From Trichodelitschia bisporula (Eukaryota > Ascomycota > Dothideomycetes > Phaeotrichales > Phaeotrichaceae), in NCBI GenBank assembly GCA_010356995.1, contig ML996695.1, forward strand, positions 989,689-1,053,688: 64,000 nucleotides of DNA, in the 5' to 3' direction. Positions 11,444-22,668 of this stretch are shown piece after piece. A program made the position numbers and the translations under genes. A model generated the notes under the pieces. That model was not told where the DNA came from, did no database searches, and was given only the letters and a program-made list of their open reading frames with translations. Each line of letters starts with the position of its first letter. Position 1 is the stretch's first letter.

Positions 11444-12954
11444 CTAAGTTTGACTCTTCACCATCCCGATCTTGAACACCGGACTCTCCATCGCCTTCTC
11501 CCAATCATGCAACATGTGCGTATTCGCTATGCTAAGCCTGACCTCCTCCCCGGCTCTCGCTCTCATCTCCCCTTCCCAAACCCCAACCTCCTTCCCTAAC
11601 CCCTCCCCCGCCCTCTCTCCCCATCCTTTTACTATAGCCCCGACTAACCCCGCCGCGTCCGCCATGCTGTGATTCAGCCCCTGCCCGCGCTGGTAGGTCA
11701 TAACGTGCGCCGCATCCCCCGCGAGCGTGACCCGGCCCCCCGAGTCCCAGGTGTGTCCCTCGGCGCCGGGATCCCATTCTGCCATCCCTACGGCCCAGAC
11801 GCGCGCATCTTCGGGTAAATTCGCAAACGCCGTGCGCCAGGGCTCGGCGAAGGGCGCCTCACCTGCAAGTTTCTGCGCTTCAGAAGCGAGAATCTTGGGG
11901 TCGGTTGGTGCGGGCGCGTCGACGTGGAGGTTCGTGGTTGGCAGGGTTGGGCGGGAGATGTAGAAGAAGAAGAGCCAGGAGGATGGATCTTCGGGATCGG
12001 CGATGTGCTGCGCGCCTAGGAAGGAGAAGTATCCGCCTGGATGGACGCCGGCTAGATAGAGTGGGTGGGCTTCGCGGAGCTTCAGGGCGATGGGGGCGGG
12101 GAAGGAGGCTTGCGCGAAGGTTGCGGTTATGGGGAGATGGTTTAGTGAGGCCTTTTCGGCGCCTAGGAGGAGGGAGCGGACGGTGGAGCGCGGGCCGTCT
12201 GCGCCGATTATTAGGCGGGCGGAGGCGGAGGTGCCGTTTGTGAAGTGTGCGGTGCTGAAGGAGCGGTCCGGGGAGTGGGATATGTGGCTCAGTTGGTGGG
12301 AGAAGTGGATTGGGATATCGGTCGCGAGGAGCGTGCGCAGGGCGCGGCGGCGGAGGCGGTAGAAGTAAGGTATGTTCATTGCGGTGAGCGGGGTGCCGGT
12401 TTCGGCGTTGAGGAAGGTGAGGGTGTCGAGGGGTTTCGTCGGGGTGTGAGGGTCGACTTGCGTGGTTTGGAGAAGGGAGATGATTGAGTCCGGGAGGAGG
12501 GATTGCAGGTGTGGCATGCCCCAGTGGAGACCCATGTTCCAGTCTCGCGGGTGGTGGGTTAGGGACGGGTGCTTTTCGTAGATGGTTACGGGGACGTTGG
12601 CCTGGTGGTTGTGTTGTTAGTTGGGGAGGGTGGAGAGGGCGAGGCTGAACGTACCTTCTTCAAGCCCTGCGCGATCGCGAGGCCCGTTGCACCTATACTC
12701 GTTAACACGGCGCAAAAGTCACACAGAGGGACTCTCAACCCACCAGCTCCAATAATGATAACCCTGTCCATGTCCGCACCTTCATTCTCGTCTACCCTCT
12801 CCGCGCCCGCCCCCTCACTCGACTCCCCACTCTCCCTCACCTCCCCTGCCGGCTGCCCCTTCGCCGCCTCCGCTGCTCCCTCCCTTTGCTTCGCTCGTGA
12901 TTTCCCGCCGCCGAATAAGCCCATAACCGCATCAAACATGTCGCAGAACACCAT
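11444..12954 (-). CDS. FAD-dependent monooxygenase (salicylate/PHBH-like)
   Basis: Three exons (12744-12954, 12655-12692, 11444-12601) encode 468 residues. The introns (12693-12743 and 12602-12654) must be removed to rebuild the dinucleotide-binding GxGxxG: VIIIGAG joins ATGLAIAQGLKK, then NVPVTIYEK. Later motifs are the family's second FAD site, IIGADGPRSTVRSLL, and VTLAGDAAHVMTYQRGQGLNHSMAD, where GD binds the flavin ribityl chain. Such enzymes hydroxylate aromatic or polyketide substrates with NAD(P)H and O2; the substrate cannot be read from sequence. The first ATG adds a 61-residue Gly/Glu-rich leader before the Rossmann fold; an ATG at 12771 begins directly at MDRVIIIGAG and may be the true start. 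The neighbours do not form an obvious metabolite cluster. Confidence 0.85.
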
Positions 12955-15357
12955 GGCGGCAAGAAGTCCCCGCGCGGGGACAGCCGCGGCTTATGAGTGA
13001 TCAGAAACGGGATGATTACAGTCCGCTGCGGGCGGCTAAAGCAGCTAGCACACTAGCTCTCACGTCGGCGTGGCGCACGCGGGACAGGCGGGTCGGTAAG
13101 CCGGGAGGATGATAACTTCGGGCGATAGCTCGCAGACCTCGGCGGAAGCTCTTCCTTTGCTCAGACGCTGTCGACAGCTGCAGAAAAGGTCTTCCAACAG
13201 CCAAAAACCAGAAAGCAGAAAGCAGAAAGCATGCAATCCGCACGACTCGCGTCCCACCCCAGGATAAATACGCCTGCCGCTCCTCGCAGAGCCCGACGCT
13301 GGGCGGCGGGGAAAGGAGACAATCGCCGCAGGCAATGACAATCGACACACCAAGCAACCGCCTCCTCCCCTCCTCACGGGCAATGGCGCGTGGGGCAGGC
13401 ACGCCCGCCGCCCGCCCACACTGCCCACCGCGTCGAACCGCGCAAGGCAAGGCCGGCCGCTCGCACGGCCGCTCGGGGTGGGATTGGATAGCGGGCGCCA
13501 GGCCGGCCCGGCGCGCGGGTTAGTGGCAGCGACGAGGGGCGGGGCTAAGCGAGGGGGAGGTAGGGGTGGGGGGATGAGGAGGGCTTGCTTGCACCTTCCT
13601 TCGGAAGGCTACGGACGGTTTGCAGAATGGTGCTTCCCGAAAGGAGGGATGGGGAAAGGGCACATCGGCCATGTTAATGCCCATCGGCAGCCCGTTAGCT
13701 TGGCCCGCCGATGACGCGCCTTGCTCGCCGTGTTGCACGGCATGCCAGCGACGAGCGGGCGCGCTGCCCCGCCCGCCTGTGACGGCGACATTCCGCACGG
13801 CCCCCTGGGGTGCGTATTGCGGGTCTGTTTGCCGCGGTGGGGGGGAGCGCGGCTGGTTGCCCGACGAGCCGACGCATGTTTGTTCCGCGGGCGGCTGCGG
13901 CGCGGACCGGAAGGCGCGGCTGTGGGCTATGAGGTGGGGGGGGGAGAGGACTTGGTTAGCGCGACTGCGTGCGGCAATTGGCGCGCGGAGATGGGCCCGG
14001 GTTTGGTTTGGGTTACGGGTGCAGAGCGCGGCCGGGTGAAGTTGCGGTTTGAGGCTTCACGTGCAGTGTGGCATATTGGGGGGGGGGTCGCTCGGCTGCT
14101 AGATGGGTGGGGTGGGGGGTGAGGGGAATGTTTGCGAGGAATGAAGTTGTGCCGGTGCCGCAGCGTCGGGATGCGTGCTTGCGAGCGAGGCGTGTGGTGT
14201 GGACGGCGGAGCGATGGTGCGATTCTGCATGCGATTGTCTGATAACATGCCGCATGCCGTGGATGGAAGCCTTGGTGTGTTCTTCTGCACCGATTCTGCT
14301 CCACAGCGTCGTTCTGTCGACGGTCAGTACAAGCTTCGGCTAGTTAAGGCCGGCGCGGCCACCGGCTCGTGATAGCCCAATGTGTGGCCGGCATGAGTCT
14401 CACAAGGTCCATCGTTGTGTAGATCTGTTTGATCTGTTTCGGTATGCGAGGAGGGGGAAGGGGTAATAGCCATATGCTCTATCACGGCGGTGGAAGATAC
14501 CGTGGATACGTATGCAGGTGCTCCCCCGCCACACGCGCCCGCCAACTGGGCTTCGTATGCGGCCAGCTTCTTTGAGGAACAAGTGCCGAAGCTACGGGGG
14601 GGACAAATGCAAACTGCGACTGTGTCTGCGCATGCGCTTGATTTGCTGCAGAATTATCGTTTGTGGGAAGAATGACGGAAAGAGTTGCTTTGTGCGTGTC
14701 GACCAGTGAAGTCTCTTTCACATCTATCGAAGTCTCCTCCCTCTTCACCATCTTCACCTCTTTATCGTAGGGCCTAGTTCTAGCTCTAGGCCCCTTAATC
14801 CCCCCACTCTACGTCCCAAGTGCAGCGGCTCAACGGGCACCACCGCTAGCGACGCCGCTCCTCGTGGCATCTCCGCACCAACCGAACATCTCCCCAGTGG
14901 GGAAACTTCCTCTCTCCAGTACTGTCCTACTGCTTCTCACTGCAAATCATCCTAACTCCCACCAGCTGCACATTATCCCAAACATCACGATTGTGCCCGA
15001 CACCGCTGACCCAGCATCCGGGAATACTATCACACCAAACTCCCAAATGCGGCCACAAGAAACCCATCAGCCCGGGAGCTTCGGGTTCTTCCATCTCGCC
15101 TACTGACCCCCCCATCCATGTCCTCCTCGCCGTCGCCCAATCCCCCCCAATCCCTATCCCCGCTCCTCTAAGCTCCCTCCTCCCCATCCCTCCCACCCAC
15201 CCCAAGTAAAAAAGACGTTAATACCTCCGCTCCTCTCCCTTCACCCGCTGCACCTCCGCCCCGCAGCCGTACAGGACCTCCGCCCACCGCACCTCCCACC
15301 CGTCTAAACGTACCACCTCTCCTCCCCCCCTCCCCCCCGTCGCAAACCCCAGCGACC
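12955..15357. other. GC-rich non-coding interval upstream of two divergent genes
   Basis: About 2.4 kb without a supportable gene. The left part (13.0-14.2 kb) is strongly GC- and CpG-rich, so long open frames arise by chance on both strands. The right part (14.7-15.35 kb) is pyrimidine-rich, like other leaders here, and probably contains the methyltransferase promoter and 5' UTR. Confidence 0.6.
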
Positions 15358-16912
15358 ATGTCCACCCACGCCTACCGCACGCCCACACCCGATCCCGACT
15401 CCAACGAGCACACCCCGCGCCCGCGCTACTTCACCCCGCGGCACGACGATCCCGCCGACGACGCCGACACCACAGACGGCTACCACTCCGGCCCGCCCTC
15501 GAGCCACTCCGTCTCCGAGACACGCTTTCCCGCTTCGTCACAGGGCTACTCGGAGCGTGCGCCGAGCGAATCGGCCACCAGTGCCTCGCTCGTCCCGCCT
15601 GCTGAAGACGCTCTAGCTTCCGCTCCTGCGCCCGATCCCGTCATGGCTCACGGCCCCGGCACGTTGTTCCTGCCTCCGCCCGGAGAGGTTGAGGATCGGT
15701 TTGACCAGGACTCGGCGTATGATGAGGAGAGTCTGCTGGGGGACGACACAATGACGCTGGCGTCGTATATTACGAATTATCGGTATGAGAATGGGAGGAG
15801 ATATCACGCTTATCGCGATGGCGCATATTGGGTGAGTGCAGGGGAGGCGGGGGCGGGGCAATTGCTTCGTCCCTGCATGGAATTGTGGGGCAGCGCTGAT
15901 CGTTGTAGGGCCCGAATGACGAACCCGCGAGCGAGCAGATGGACCTCGCGCATCACATGTACGCCCTTACACTCGATCAGAGGTTGCATCTCGCGCCAGT
16001 GCAAAATCCCGGGGTAGGCAGACACAGTTGCGCTTATCGTGGCCTGGCTAACTTGTCCAGCGCATATTAGATGTTGGCACTGGCACGGGAATATGGGCAA
16101 TGTGCGTTTCCTCCCACGCATTTCGTATGCCAACTAACGCAGCGCAGCGATGTCGCAGACCAATATCCTGATGCCTACGTCCTGGGCGTAGACCTCTCGC
16201 CCATCCAACCCGAATTCGTGCCACCAAACTGCACGTTCGAAGTCGATGACGTGACACTCGACTGGGTGTTCGACGAAGGGTTCGACCTAATTCATATCCG
16301 CGAGATGTTCGGCTCAATACCCAACTGGTCGTCCTTTCTGCAACAGGCGTACCAGCACACCAAACCCGGCGGGTGGGTCGAGATCGTGGAGCACTCGGTG
16401 CACCCGGTCTCGGACGACGACACCGTCGGGCCCGATCACTTCTACAACCTATGGGGTCGCACGGTCATCGGGCTGGGGGAGAAGTTTGGCAAGCCGTTCA
16501 CCATATGGGAGGAGGCTAAGGGGCTGATGGAGGAGGCGGGCTTTGTAGATGTCGTCGAGGTGCGGTATAAGTGGCCCATGAACGGCTGGCCTGCCGACCC
16601 GCTGCAGAAGGAGCTGGGCCGGTGGAATCAGCTCAGGTTGAAGATTGGCATTGAGGGGTTTATGCTAAGGTTACTGACGACTGTGGGCGGGGTATGTTTT
16701 TGCTTCTAGCTGCCCAGGGCAAATGCTGATAGGGGCTAGTGGTCCATTGAGCGGGCGCAGCTTTTCCTCGCTCAGATGCGCAAGGAGATCTCGGACTATT
16801 CTACCCACGCCTACCTCCCTGGGTCAGTTTTTGGACTGCGAATCTCGTTTGTTGGGGGCACGGCTAACAAGAGCGTAGTACCGTGGTCTATGGTCGAAAA
16901 CCGTATAGCTGA
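15358..16912 (+). CDS. LaeA/UMTA-like class I SAM-dependent methyltransferase
   Basis: Six exons (15358-15831, 15909-16013, 16061-16101, 16148-16691, 16740-16822, 16879-16912) encode 426 residues. The N-terminal 130 residues are disordered and acidic (ending in DEESLLGDDTMTLASYI). The SAM-binding motif I is assembled across two introns: RILDVGTGTGIWAI then DVADQYPDAYVLGVDLSPIQP, followed by VPPNCTFEVDDVTLDW and the end VVYGRKPYS. This is the fungal TAM/UMTA family that includes LaeA-type regulators and secondary-metabolite O-methyltransferases. The substrate is unknown. All introns carry good donors and most have a CTAAC branch point. The short last exon was placed because VVYGRKP is a recurrent C-terminal motif of the family. 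A foldback element sits 13 bp after the stop. Confidence 0.88.
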
Positions 16913-16925
16913 GCCTTGCACACGG

Positions 16926-17040
16926 CAAGGGCCATCCGGAAAAAGTCATGGTCGCCCCTTCCCCTCCCTTCATGGCCTGTGCGTATCACACAGCGTAGGC
17001 CGTGGGGAAGGAGCGACCACGAGTCTTCGGGTGGTCCTTG
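16926..17040. mobile_element. 115-bp foldback (MITE-like) element, copy 1
   Basis: The element starts CAAGGGCCATCCGGAAAAAG and its right end, reverse complemented, reads CAAGGACCACCCGAAG. The arms remain similar almost to the centre (left GGTCGCCCCTTCCCC against right GGTCGCTCCTTCCCC), so the whole unit can fold into one long hairpin. No coding capacity and no clear target-site duplication. It lies in the probable 3' UTR of the methyltransferase gene. A second copy with the same ends is at 17876. Confidence 0.65.
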
Positions 17041-17544
17041 GGCTCAGAAGAGCCCCCCTCCCCAACGCTCCGCTCCCCGTGGCCCATCTCTTCCAGTGAC
17101 CCAATCTAGCGCACACGCCACCACGTAACATATCACGCTTCTTCGACGGCGTTCCCTCGGGTTTGGGCTGGCACCAGCGGGCAAAGCGGCGTCTTCTAGA
17201 CGGGAGAAGATGGAATGGAGGATATCCTATGTTCGGTACGGCGGTCAGGTTCACCGCCCAATGTGTATTTGGATCAGGACAAGCGTAGGCGTTTGGAGTA
17301 TGGCGATTCGGCCACATGGGTGGCTTGGGCGTTGGTGGGGTTTGGGTTGGTTGCCGCGCTCTCGCTAGGCCGGAGAGGGCTATTGATGCGGTGTAGCGAG
17401 GGGGAGGAAGGTGATGATAGCGAAGCGAGTGAGGGTATTTTGGGGTGCAGTGAGAGGGACGTGCATGAGCTTGATTGGCGATAGGGGCGACAGTGTAACG
17501 GTGGTCGATCGCGGGGCGCATGCTCCGCCGTCAAGCGCAATCGG

Positions 17545-18761
17545 CAGATGCCGTGATCCGATCAATGCCAGCCTCGTCCTGCCGTGGCGAAGTCCCACCG
17601 CAATGACTCCTCCATTGATAGCCGCTGCATCGTGGTGTGTCAATTCACCATCAGTCCCGCCTTCCCCGTGGGGGTCACCACGCGGCGTCGCGGTAGGTTC
17701 TGGAAGGGTTCTGGAAATGGATACAGTTTGGCACATCAATGGCACCATCACGGTCGTCGTCACCGTACTTACGGCGCCGTCTATGGGTGTGAGCGGAGTT
17801 ATGGCGGCTTAATCCCCGAACTTGGACTCGGCCCGTTGGGCCTGGCGTTCGGGCCGTACAGTGGCCCCAAGGGCCCAAGGGCTCATCGAAAAAGTCATTT
17901 CCACCCCAGCGACTAGACCTTTGCCAGATTTTAGAGAGAGGGGGACATGACTTTTTTTTTGGGTGGCCCTTGGACTGCAGACCGAATGGTGCGCGACGAT
18001 GGATCGGCCTACAACGAGCGATGAACAGATGTCTCTAAACTCGGTCTACGGACACATTTCAATGCTGAGACTTCGGTACTTTACACTTAGCAAGTTTTGT
18101 CCAATTCTTCGTCTTGCTGTGAGTTGATGTCCGTTCCCGAGCCTGACGTGCGAGGTACTTGGCTTTCCAGCCGCGGAGGAGCTTTGTCACGGCTGAAGAA
18201 TGCGATGCGGCGGTAGTGCGGCATGCATGCATAGTGGAAGAGACTTGCATGATGCCAATTGATTGCGCGCTGCAGTATGATTCAGTAAGGTTAGAAGTCG
18301 AGATCGTTGCGGTGTGTCCCGACGATGTACTTTACCCAGCGAACACTGTGATTCGATCAATTGCAGCGGCATCCCTCCGCCCGAGCAATCACCGTGATCA
18401 AATCACGCCGTAAAGCCTCGTTCCTTGGTTGACGCTGCATCGTGAATGTCCCGGAGGCGTGCAGACTCTCCGCTTGGCGTCCGAATCATTGCAGTGACGG
18501 TGCCGGGAATTGACTCTTGACGGAAACTTTCGCCACGCGCCCTTGCCGTAAGTTCTAGAAATACTCTGAAACATAGCTGTGGAGATATTATCTTCACTGT
18601 CAATGTCGTAGTGATCGTCATCGCACCTTGCGACGGAGTTATCATCCCCTAACCCCCGTGCTCGGCCCGATGGCTGATAGTTCGGGCCGTAGACAGGGGT
18701 GGGAAAGCACGTTTGGGAGGTTAGTCACGGCTGAGAAATGCGATTCAGCGGCAGTGCGGCA
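17545..18761. repeat. Diverged tandem duplication
   Basis: Two units share ordered blocks: CCGTGATC, GCTGCATCGTG, GTTCTGGAA or GTTCTAGAA, CGGAGTTAT, CTCGGCCCG and GTTCGGGCCGTA (17847 against 18680), then GTCACGGCTGA with flanking similarity (18177-18222 against 18716-18761). The first unit is longer by about 300 bp, part of which is the foldback element at 17876. Several differences are G/A or C/T, but too few positions were compared to claim repeat-induced point mutation. Confidence 0.5.
17876..17972. mobile_element. 97-bp foldback (MITE-like) element, copy 2
   Basis: Left end CAAGGGCTCATCGAAAAAGT and reverse-complemented right end CAAGGGCCACCC followed by nine A and GTCATG. It shares its terminal inverted repeat with the element at 16926-17040, including the AAAAAGTCAT core, but the middle differs. 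Two copies with common ends support a small non-autonomous family. Confidence 0.6.
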
Positions 18762-20320
18762 GTGATGTCAGCGGAGTCGGTACTTCTTCGGATCGGATAT
18801 TCATGCAAGAGCGATAGATGCAGGACAGGGATTGAGATCATGCGATGCCGCTTTGCGATGCGATAGTGACTGGCCCGGGGAAGATGCAATTCGAACCGAA
18901 CCTGATCGCAGCTCTATCGCAGACGCTAACGTGCTGTGGTTCAGCTACGAAGGTGCTGTACGTTATGCAGCTCAGCTGCGAGGCTGAAGGTGAAAGTTCG
19001 CACTTCCGTAGACATGTTCAATTCCATGGCATCCAGCCCGGTGATTTGGAAGGCGTTCAACGCTTCTCATGCACGATGCTGCAGCCTCAGACGCTAGTTC
19101 CAGGATATGTAAGCGATCTCCAGGTGACTAAACACCCCACGTCCCTGATTGACGTCACCCCCATGTCCAAACATTTCCCCCGCAACTGGACGCGCAAACA
19201 AACAAACTAACTGCATCTCCAACGCCCGCATCAAAACTCGCGTAGCCAACATCAGCCTCACGCAGTCCCACGCGCCAATGCCACTGCCACTCCCGCCGCC
19301 GCAATGCCGCATCTCCACCAAGTCCTCCGCACGCAACCCTTCACATGCTAGCAAAGAGACTGCCGCCCTTGTGCTCGTCGAAGTAAGCACGGTCTAGTAA
19401 TTCAAGCACTTGCTGCTCCGCCTAGCCTCCGCTCGGCGAGCCGTTCGGCAAGCCGTGCTTACTGCTCGGCGCCGGAGGATAAGCCGGGCGTCGGCGTAGC
19501 GGCTCGGGCCACTGTTGTAAGACCGACGGGCTAGAACCAGCTGGTGAGTGCGCTCCGCAGCTATGTCTCCGCGGATGCGTGATCGAAGCGCATAAGCATA
19601 CTTCGAGAACTGGGTTAGCGAACAGTGTATCGGGCACTTCCCCAGGGGTGACTCAAGCATCGGACTAGCAGACGCGGCGAGCGGCCACCGGGGGCGCGGC
19701 AGCGCGGCAGCGGGGCAGGGCCGGTGATCGGCCGGTGTGCGCGTAGGGCTGAGCAGGGGTGTAGAGCGCCTTTATATACGGGCTTGGCGGCCTCGCGATT
19801 GCGCGATTGTGGGATTGGACTGGGGGGATTGCGGATCGAGAGGGATGACGGATGGGGATGGGAGGGTGGAGGTGTGATGCGCCGGTTTGGGCGGTGGAGG
19901 TTCGGTAGAGATGTGGGTGGGATGGAACGTCGTTGCCTCGAGCGCGGTGGGCGCGAAGAGGGCGATGAGCCTTCCGGACGGACAGTGGGTGCTAGATGCT
20001 GCCTTCGCTCGCTCGCCGCCGTGACGTGCGGACCATTCTAAATGGGCGGGTCTTACGAGAAAAGCTCGACTCTTACGGACGACGAGCGGTGTTCGCCTGG
20101 GCTGGAAGATACCGGTCTAATCCCCCTGTTCGCGTCCCGAACTGCCCTCTCACCGTCCCCGGTCGGACGGAAGGAGCGTCCAAGGAGCTAGAATGCACAT
20201 CTGCAGCTCTCATCACGAAAGCGCGATGTGACATGCACGGTGTTGGGCCAGTGCTTGCTGCGGAGCTGTGTTCGCCATCACGAGGCTTCGCCTCCGCTGG
20301 GCATGTCCTCCGCAACGTGA

Positions 20321-20327
20321 TATAAAA
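20321..20327 (+). promoter_or_regulatory. Candidate TATA box (TATAAAA)
   Basis: A TATAAAA motif 105 bp upstream of the ATG at 20432, followed by a CT-rich stretch, as expected for a fungal core promoter. Position and sequence only. Confidence 0.45.
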
Positions 20328-20431
20328 CCAGCGCTGGGATAGCCTCACATCATCACCCCAGCCAGCCTGACATTCCCAAATCCCATACCTCCTCCTTCTC
20401 CATCTTCCCACCACCCTCCCTCCAGTCCACA

Positions 20432-21423
20432 ATGGCCCAAGCCCGCATCCTCGCTCTCATCGAGCTCCTCCGCAGCCTGGACACGCACTCCGCCAGCACA
20501 CCGCTGGAGGCACAGCACGCCCACATGCGCGCCCTAACCACAGACCTCGACGCCACCGGCGTGTTCCGCGACCCCGCCTGGGCCGATTACCAAGTCTACG
20601 CCATCGACGTACTCCAGCGGCTCGCATTCCGCGACGCAGGGCCCGGCAGCCCCGCGGAGGTGGCGCACTGGTGCCTCAATCGCTGGCTGGCGCTCGCGAC
20701 GGCGCAGCCGGGGAACGCGCGCGTGCTGCAGGGTGAGTGAGATATGCCAGGGCTCCTTCTAGAAGGTGGCACGAAGCAGCGGTGACGCCTGCTTACCGTC
20801 GGACTAAGCATGGGTTCGGCGGGGTGTGCGCTACTTTCTTCTGCCTGCCTTGCCGTACCTTGCTTCGCCCCTTCGCTTCCTGACCTCCCACACCTTTGGC
20901 CACGCTGACACATCCAGGGATCGGCGAGTGGTGGCTCGCGCGGGCGCAGCCGTGGCTGACACGCATCTACAGCGACAGCAGCGAGAGCGACGGCACAGCG
21001 GGGGGCACGCGGCGAGCGCAGGAGTCGGAGCTGCCTCTGCACTCGGGAGACTACGTCGAGGCGCGGGGATTGTTGAATCCGGCGGTCGAATATCTACGGC
21101 GAGGCGCGGAGGCCGCTGGGCCGGGGGCGTCCGGACCGTTGCTGATATCGGTGAGTGGCAATGGGCAGGATGTTAGAGAACGTTGCTGATATTGTGGCGT
21201 AGGCTGCGCGGGCTCATATCGATCTGGGCAATGTGAGCCATCCGCGGGTCAATGCTGAGATATTCGCCCAGGCTGTAAGGTACCTGCGCGCGGCGAGGCA
21301 GGCGGGCGTTGTACTTCCCGAACATCTGCAGCGGTTAGTTCTTTGCTCCGACTGAGGATGCGGGGCCATGAGCTAACGGAGATTCATAGGTACCTGGATG
21401 AATATGGGAGTGTTGTTGATTAG
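20432..21423 (+). CDS. Conserved fungal protein of unknown function, helical repeat-like
   Basis: Four exons (20432-20732, 20918-21150, 21203-21333, 21390-21423) encode 232 residues. I do not recognise a named domain. The sequence is compositionally ordinary and looks all-helical: a conserved-looking N-terminal block (AQARILALIELLRSLDTHS, later QVYAIDVLQRLAF), then GIGEWWLARAQPWLTRIY after the first intron, and C-terminal amphipathic helices (AARAHIDLGNVSH, AVRYLRAARQAG) that resemble TPR-type helices. Donors are GTGAGT, GTGAGT and GTTAGT; the last intron has an AGCTAAC branch point. Codon use is even throughout, supporting a real gene. A TATA box lies upstream. Confidence 0.8.
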
Positions 21424-22124
21424 GCTTGGTTCGGACCGCGGGCATCTTCCGGCTATTTCGGGTCGTTCTAAAAGTTATGACGCGTTTGAGCGATTTGCTT
21501 GGAAATGAGGTGCGCTGCAGGTTGATTTGAGTTTAGCTGTTTTCCTGTTTTGCTGCTTGAGATCGGGTATCGCGGTACACCGGTCGTCGGCCTGAACAAG
21601 CGCCGTATGCCGGGCTGCATGCTCTGGACTTCGTGTCTTTTGTCATTCACTTTAAAATTGGACTATTGGCTTTTATATTTTCTATCTTTGTATACGAATT
21701 AGCGATCTAGACTCTCACAATTGCATCAACAAACCCGTTTCTCTCTGCCCATCTCCTCCCGCTTTACCCGACATGACGTCCAGCCAACCCCGGCCCGTGC
21801 ACAAACGCGGAACTACCCCGGCCCGCTTCCCCAACCCACGCCAAACTCCCCCGTCGCAATCTCTCCGCGCCGACCCATCACCCGGGCAAAGGAACAGACA
21901 GCAATAACGTCACAGCTTAGGCCAAAGCCCCATCGCTGATCAAAAAAGCTCTCATCGCACACCAACAAAAGCTCTCGACCCTACTCGTCCTTTATCGAAG
22001 ATCGTCCCCCCTCGCCACCGGCCTCATCCCACCCTTGAAACCCGCAACCTCATCGACATCCGTAAGCCCCGTATCTTCGTCACAAACCCGACCGCCCTAC
22101 ACCAAACTCCATACCACCGCACCC
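21424..22124. other. Intergenic, upstream of EMC6
   Basis: About 700 bp with a short AT-rich patch (21.64-21.72 kb) and then a pyrimidine-rich stretch leading into the EMC6 ATG. No gene or repeat seen. Confidence 0.6.
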
Positions 22125-22518
22125 ATGGCGTCAATGCTCGAGGAACGTGCCCTCGCCCTGAAGCCTATAGTCGGCGAGTCCATGGCGCACAATGCTCGCG
22201 TAAGCACGATCCCTCCACCAACTAGGTAGCCCGATTGACCCCCTCCCCCCGCAGACCGTCTCCAACATCCGCAACCTCACGGCCTCCCTCTTCGGCGTCG
22301 CCGCCGGCGTGCTCGGCCTCGAATCTTACCCGGGCTTCGCTTTCTTCGCGCTGGGCACGCTGCTCGTATCCGCGCTCGTCGCGCTGCTGCGCACAAACGG
22401 CAATCCTAAGGCGTATTTCTACCGCCCTGTGCAAGACTTGTGGGTTGGAGATGTGCTGGGCGGAATGAGCAGCTTTGTGCTCACTTGGACGCTGTTCTAT
22501 GGGCTTGTGCGAGCGTAG
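22125..22518 (+). CDS. EMC6: ER membrane protein complex subunit 6
   Basis: Two exons (22125-22199 and 22255-22518, with a 55-nt intron GTAAGC...CCGCAG) encode 112 residues. The family signature is clear: TVSNIRNLTASLFGVAAGVL followed by LESYPGFAFF, then two further hydrophobic segments and a C-terminal membrane span ending WTLFYGLVRA. EMC6 is a small core subunit of the ER membrane insertase that inserts tail-anchored and multipass proteins. The length fits the family (about 100-120 residues). The gene converges on the methyltransferase to its right, with 150 bp between stops. Confidence 0.92.
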
Positions 22519-22668
22519 GGGGCTGGATGCGAGGATGGAAGGGCATGTACAGGCGTGGCGTTTTGGTGTTTTGTCGGGACAATACCTGGTTCAGGGGGAA
22601 TATGTACATATAGCAGTCACACGCATGGATCATAGATGCGAAAAAAAAACCACTGGCATTGACGCTCC

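Larger units (their letters stand above)
16913..20431. other. 3.5-kb gene-free interval with foldback elements and a diverged tandem duplication
   Basis: No ORF here has recognisable protein content. The interval contains two short inverted-repeat elements (16926-17040 and 17876-17972) and a diverged tandem duplication (about 17.5-18.8 kb). An isolated pair of perfect 11-bp inverted arms lies at 19382-19392 and 19453-19463. The right end is the promoter of the next gene. It looks like a dumping ground of degraded mobile sequence. Confidence 0.6.

Noticed and set aside
13016-14304. Many overlapping open frames over 100 codons
   Set aside because: High GC suppresses stop codons; the products are Arg/Ala/Gly-rich on all frames with no consistent frame, motif or splice structure.
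11444-16912. Secondary-metabolite cluster made of the FAD monooxygenase and the LaeA-like methyltransferase
   Set aside because: Only two tailoring-type genes, 2.4 kb apart and divergent, with no backbone synthase, transporter or cluster regulator among the neighbours.
18845-19210. 121-codon plus-strand frame
   Set aside because: It lies in repeat-rich DNA; no family resemblance, no promoter or splice context.
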